9,374 nt of DNA from Deltaproteobacteria bacterium (lineage in GTDB: Bacteria; Desulfobacterota; Desulfarculia; Adiutricales; Adiutricaceae), in contig JAITJB010000323.1 in assembly GCA_031279155.1 (NCBI GenBank), positions 1 through 9,374 of the forward strand. Reading direction: 5' to 3'. A program made the translations under genes and the position numbers. The notes under the pieces were generated by a model. The model was given only the letters and a program-made list of their open reading frames with translations, had not been told where the DNA came from and ran no database searches. This document shows positions 8,000 to 9,374 of this stretch, in pieces (the first letter of the stretch is position 1; each line of letters opens with the position of its first letter).

Positions 8000-8648
8000 T
8001 CAGCTAAATTTTTGGCTAGTTAAATGATTACTAAGATTCTAAAATGCTTCTTTCAGATTGAATCGACAGTTCTTTTACAGCCTGGAGCACGGGATAAAAA
8101 TATTGTTTAGAGTGTAGATAATATGATTTAATGTAATCATTAATTTTGTTTAAATCGCCTTCTTGCCATAAGTACATTAACTTATGGATTTGATCGATAA
8201 TAGGCGCCTAGATTAAGGATGATCCCAAGCCAAGGGACTGGCGGCTACGTTGATACCAAGGAACTAGTATAAATTCTCGGCCGCTGCCTAATAATTCGGC
8301 TTCTGGCTCGCCATCATCGTCGTCAAAGGGCTTACTGGCACCAATAGAGTGCTTAGATAAAAGATTGGTTGATACAAGCTCTCGATCGCTAATATTACAG
8401 GCTCTAGCGTACAAAAGACAGGGCCCGGCTGAAACGTAGCCTAAACCAAAATCATTAGTGAGCCTTCGGTAAGTCCCAATAGCTGATAGCCAATTATTAT
8501 TATAGCCATACTCGCTAGCGTTTTGGGTCATAAGATCGATGGCCTGGCGGATAGTCTGAACCATGGTTCCCAAGGTCAGTAGCTGCCTAGGGGTAAAAAG
8601 CTGGCCCCAAGTTTTAAAACGGATGTCCGGTTTTGGGGGTCTAGTCAT
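8000..8648 (-). pseudogene. Decayed DUF1156-type DNA methylase remnant (internal deletion, in-frame TAG, frameshift)
   Basis: An open frame from an ATG at 8648 gives 146 residues, ending in TAG at 8210-8208. It opens with PKPDIRFKTWGQLFTPRQLL and TLGTMVQTIRQAIDLM, like the W-G-D-LFTPRQLLAL block in the middle of DUF1156 adenine-specific methylases, which are usually 800-1000 residues. Past the TAG the same frame stays open for 58 more codons: APIIDQIHKLMYLWQEGDLN through KELSIQSERSILES, stopping at 8033-8031. This reads as a typical C-terminal tail of that family. Skipping two bases at the TCTT before that stop opens the frame LSNHLTSQKFS to a TGA at 8002-8000, so ILES-LSNHL was probably continuous. 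Between the FTPRQL block and ARACNISDREL only a few dozen residues remain and no DPPY motif is present, so the catalytic core appears deleted. An AGGA lies 10 bases before the ATG. Family call is from memory of motifs. A short functional protein ending at 8208 is the alternative. Confidence 0.6.
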
Positions 8649-8690
8649 TCTATCGAGTTCCTGGAGCCCATGACGGGGGAGACTTGCTAG

Positions 8691-8716
8691 CGTGCTTGGC
8701 TACCGTGCTTGGCTAG
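8691..8716. repeat. 13-bp tandem direct repeat, two copies
   Basis: CGTGCTTGGCTAC (8691-8703) is followed directly by CGTGCTTGGCTAG (8704-8716), with 12 of 13 bases identical. A partial third copy (ACTTGCTAG, ending at 8690) precedes them. GCTAGC occurs at 8686-8691 and 8712-8717, flanking the unit and able to pair across it. The repeat lies between the methylase remnant and the A+T-rich Fic gene, about 75 bases from the composition change. Nothing else is recognisable in the 144-base gap. Confidence 0.7.
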
Positions 8717-8792
8717 CGCTTTTTAGCCGTGTGAGCGAAATGACCGCCAAGCTTAGCAAATAGGGAAAAATCGAAAGGGTAGTTGTCTAAAT

Positions 8793-9374
8793 TTAATATA
8801 TAATTTTTCTTTCTAATTTTTCTAACATAGAAACATAACTTTCAATAGCTTGATTTAACATAAATATATAAAAAGATTTGTTGTCATAATAACTATTTTG
8901 TATACTTTTATGGTATTCAAGCTTATTATCTGGAGTAATATCAATTGGTAAGCATTTTCTCTGAAGCATAAGTGTATTCATAGCTAAACGAGCTACTCTA
9001 CCATTTCCATCCATAAATGGATGAATAAAAATAATATCTTTATGTATTTTTAAAGCAAATAAAATAGGATGCAGTTTTTCTTTGGTCTTATCTAATAATT
9101 CAAACATATTTAACATTACTGACTTTACTTTAAAAGGTGGTATAAAAATTTGATGTCCTACTCTAACATCTTTATCTCTATATTTGCCAGCAATAGCATT
9201 ATTTTCTAGACCACCAGACAATAAAGAATGAAATTTTAAAATATCAGACTCGTTAACATCTTCATTATTCTGTAATGTCATCATATATTGAAAAGATAAA
9301 TCATGTGCTCTAACAGCCCCAGTTTCCAAAGGTGACTTAAAATCAGCAACCTGGTTATTAAAGATTAAATTAAA
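8793..9374 (-). CDS. Fic-domain protein (AMP-transferase fold), 5' end outside window
   Basis: The frame is open to the right edge with no stop codon, so the gene enters from outside; 193 residues are visible. The first internal start-like codon (TTG at 9329) lies inside the domain and has no good ribosome site, so it is not taken as the start. The signature HPFMDGNGRVAR (8988-9023) matches the Fic motif HPFx(D/E)GNGRxxR exactly, with catalytic His, the metal-binding Asp and phosphate-binding Gly/Asn/Arg present. Upstream, GKYRDKDVRVGHQIFIPP is the beta-hairpin flap that docks the target. Fic proteins usually transfer AMP from ATP to a protein hydroxyl. The inhibitory (S/T)xxxE(G/N) helix is not seen; it may lie beyond the edge or on a separate antitoxin. 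Composition is far more A+T-rich than its neighbours, pointing to separate acquisition. Target and toxin role are unknown. Confidence 0.9.
   Translation of the reverse strand, partial: FNLIFNNQVADFKSPLETGAVRAHDLSFQYMMTLQNNEDVNESDILKFHSLLSGGLENNAIAGKYRDKDVRVGHQIFIPPFKVKSVMLNMFELLDKTKEKLHPILFALKIHKDIIFIHPFMDGNGRVARLAMNTLMLQRKCLPIDITPDNKLEYHKSIQNSYYDNKSFYIFMLNQAIESYVSMLEKLERKIIY

Noticed and set aside
8691..8716. CRISPR array or phage attachment site at the 13-bp repeat
   Set aside because: The units are adjacent with no spacers, are too short for CRISPR, and no integrase or tRNA gene is visible.
9327..9329. TTG as start of the Fic gene
   Set aside because: The frame stays open for 15 more codons to the window edge, the codon lies within the family's N-terminal region, and no ribosome site precedes it.
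1..9374. tRNA, rRNA, transposase or inverted-repeat-bounded insertion element
   Set aside because: No transposase motifs, terminal inverted repeats or tRNA-like sequence found by eye on either strand; a covariance-model scan was not possible.

Overview
This is a bacterial accessory, defence-type window in which every supportable gene lies on the minus strand. Transcription therefore runs from the right edge to the left edge. I cannot name the organism. Most of the window has mixed composition (about half G+C where I counted), while the rightmost ~580 bases are strongly A+T-rich, about 22-28% G+C in two 60-base samples counted by hand.

Right to left, the layout is as follows. (1) A Fic-domain protein enters from the right edge with its 5' end missing (8793-9374). 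(2) A short spacer contains a 13-bp tandem repeat (8649-8792). (3) Next is a decayed remnant of what looks like a DUF1156-type DNA methylase (8000-8648). It keeps an N-proximal FTPRQL-type block and C-terminal blocks, seems to have lost the catalytic middle, and carries an in-frame TAG and an apparent 2-base frameshift. (4) A 2048-residue DUF4011 superfamily 1 helicase follows, with a Vsr/MTES_1575-like nuclease domain, a GreA/GreB-C-terminal-like domain and a DUF3320-like tail (1676-7822). (5) After 110 bases comes a membrane TIR protein: cytoplasmic TIR, one transmembrane helix, then two extracytoplasmic beta-sandwich-like repeats (300-1565). (6) A strong hairpin (248-278) separates this from (7) the first 64 codons of a DHH-family phosphoesterase running off the left edge (1-194).

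The core of interest is the helicase-nuclease plus membrane TIR pair. DUF4011-helicase-Vsr proteins are known as stand-alone anti-phage factors, and bacterial TIR domains are commonly NAD+-consuming immune effectors. A plausible reading is a two-gene immune module in which the giant helicase acts on foreign nucleic acid and the TIR protein is a membrane-anchored effector or sensor. That coupling is inferred from adjacency only. The Fic gene and the dead methylase beside it fit a defence island with gene turnover.
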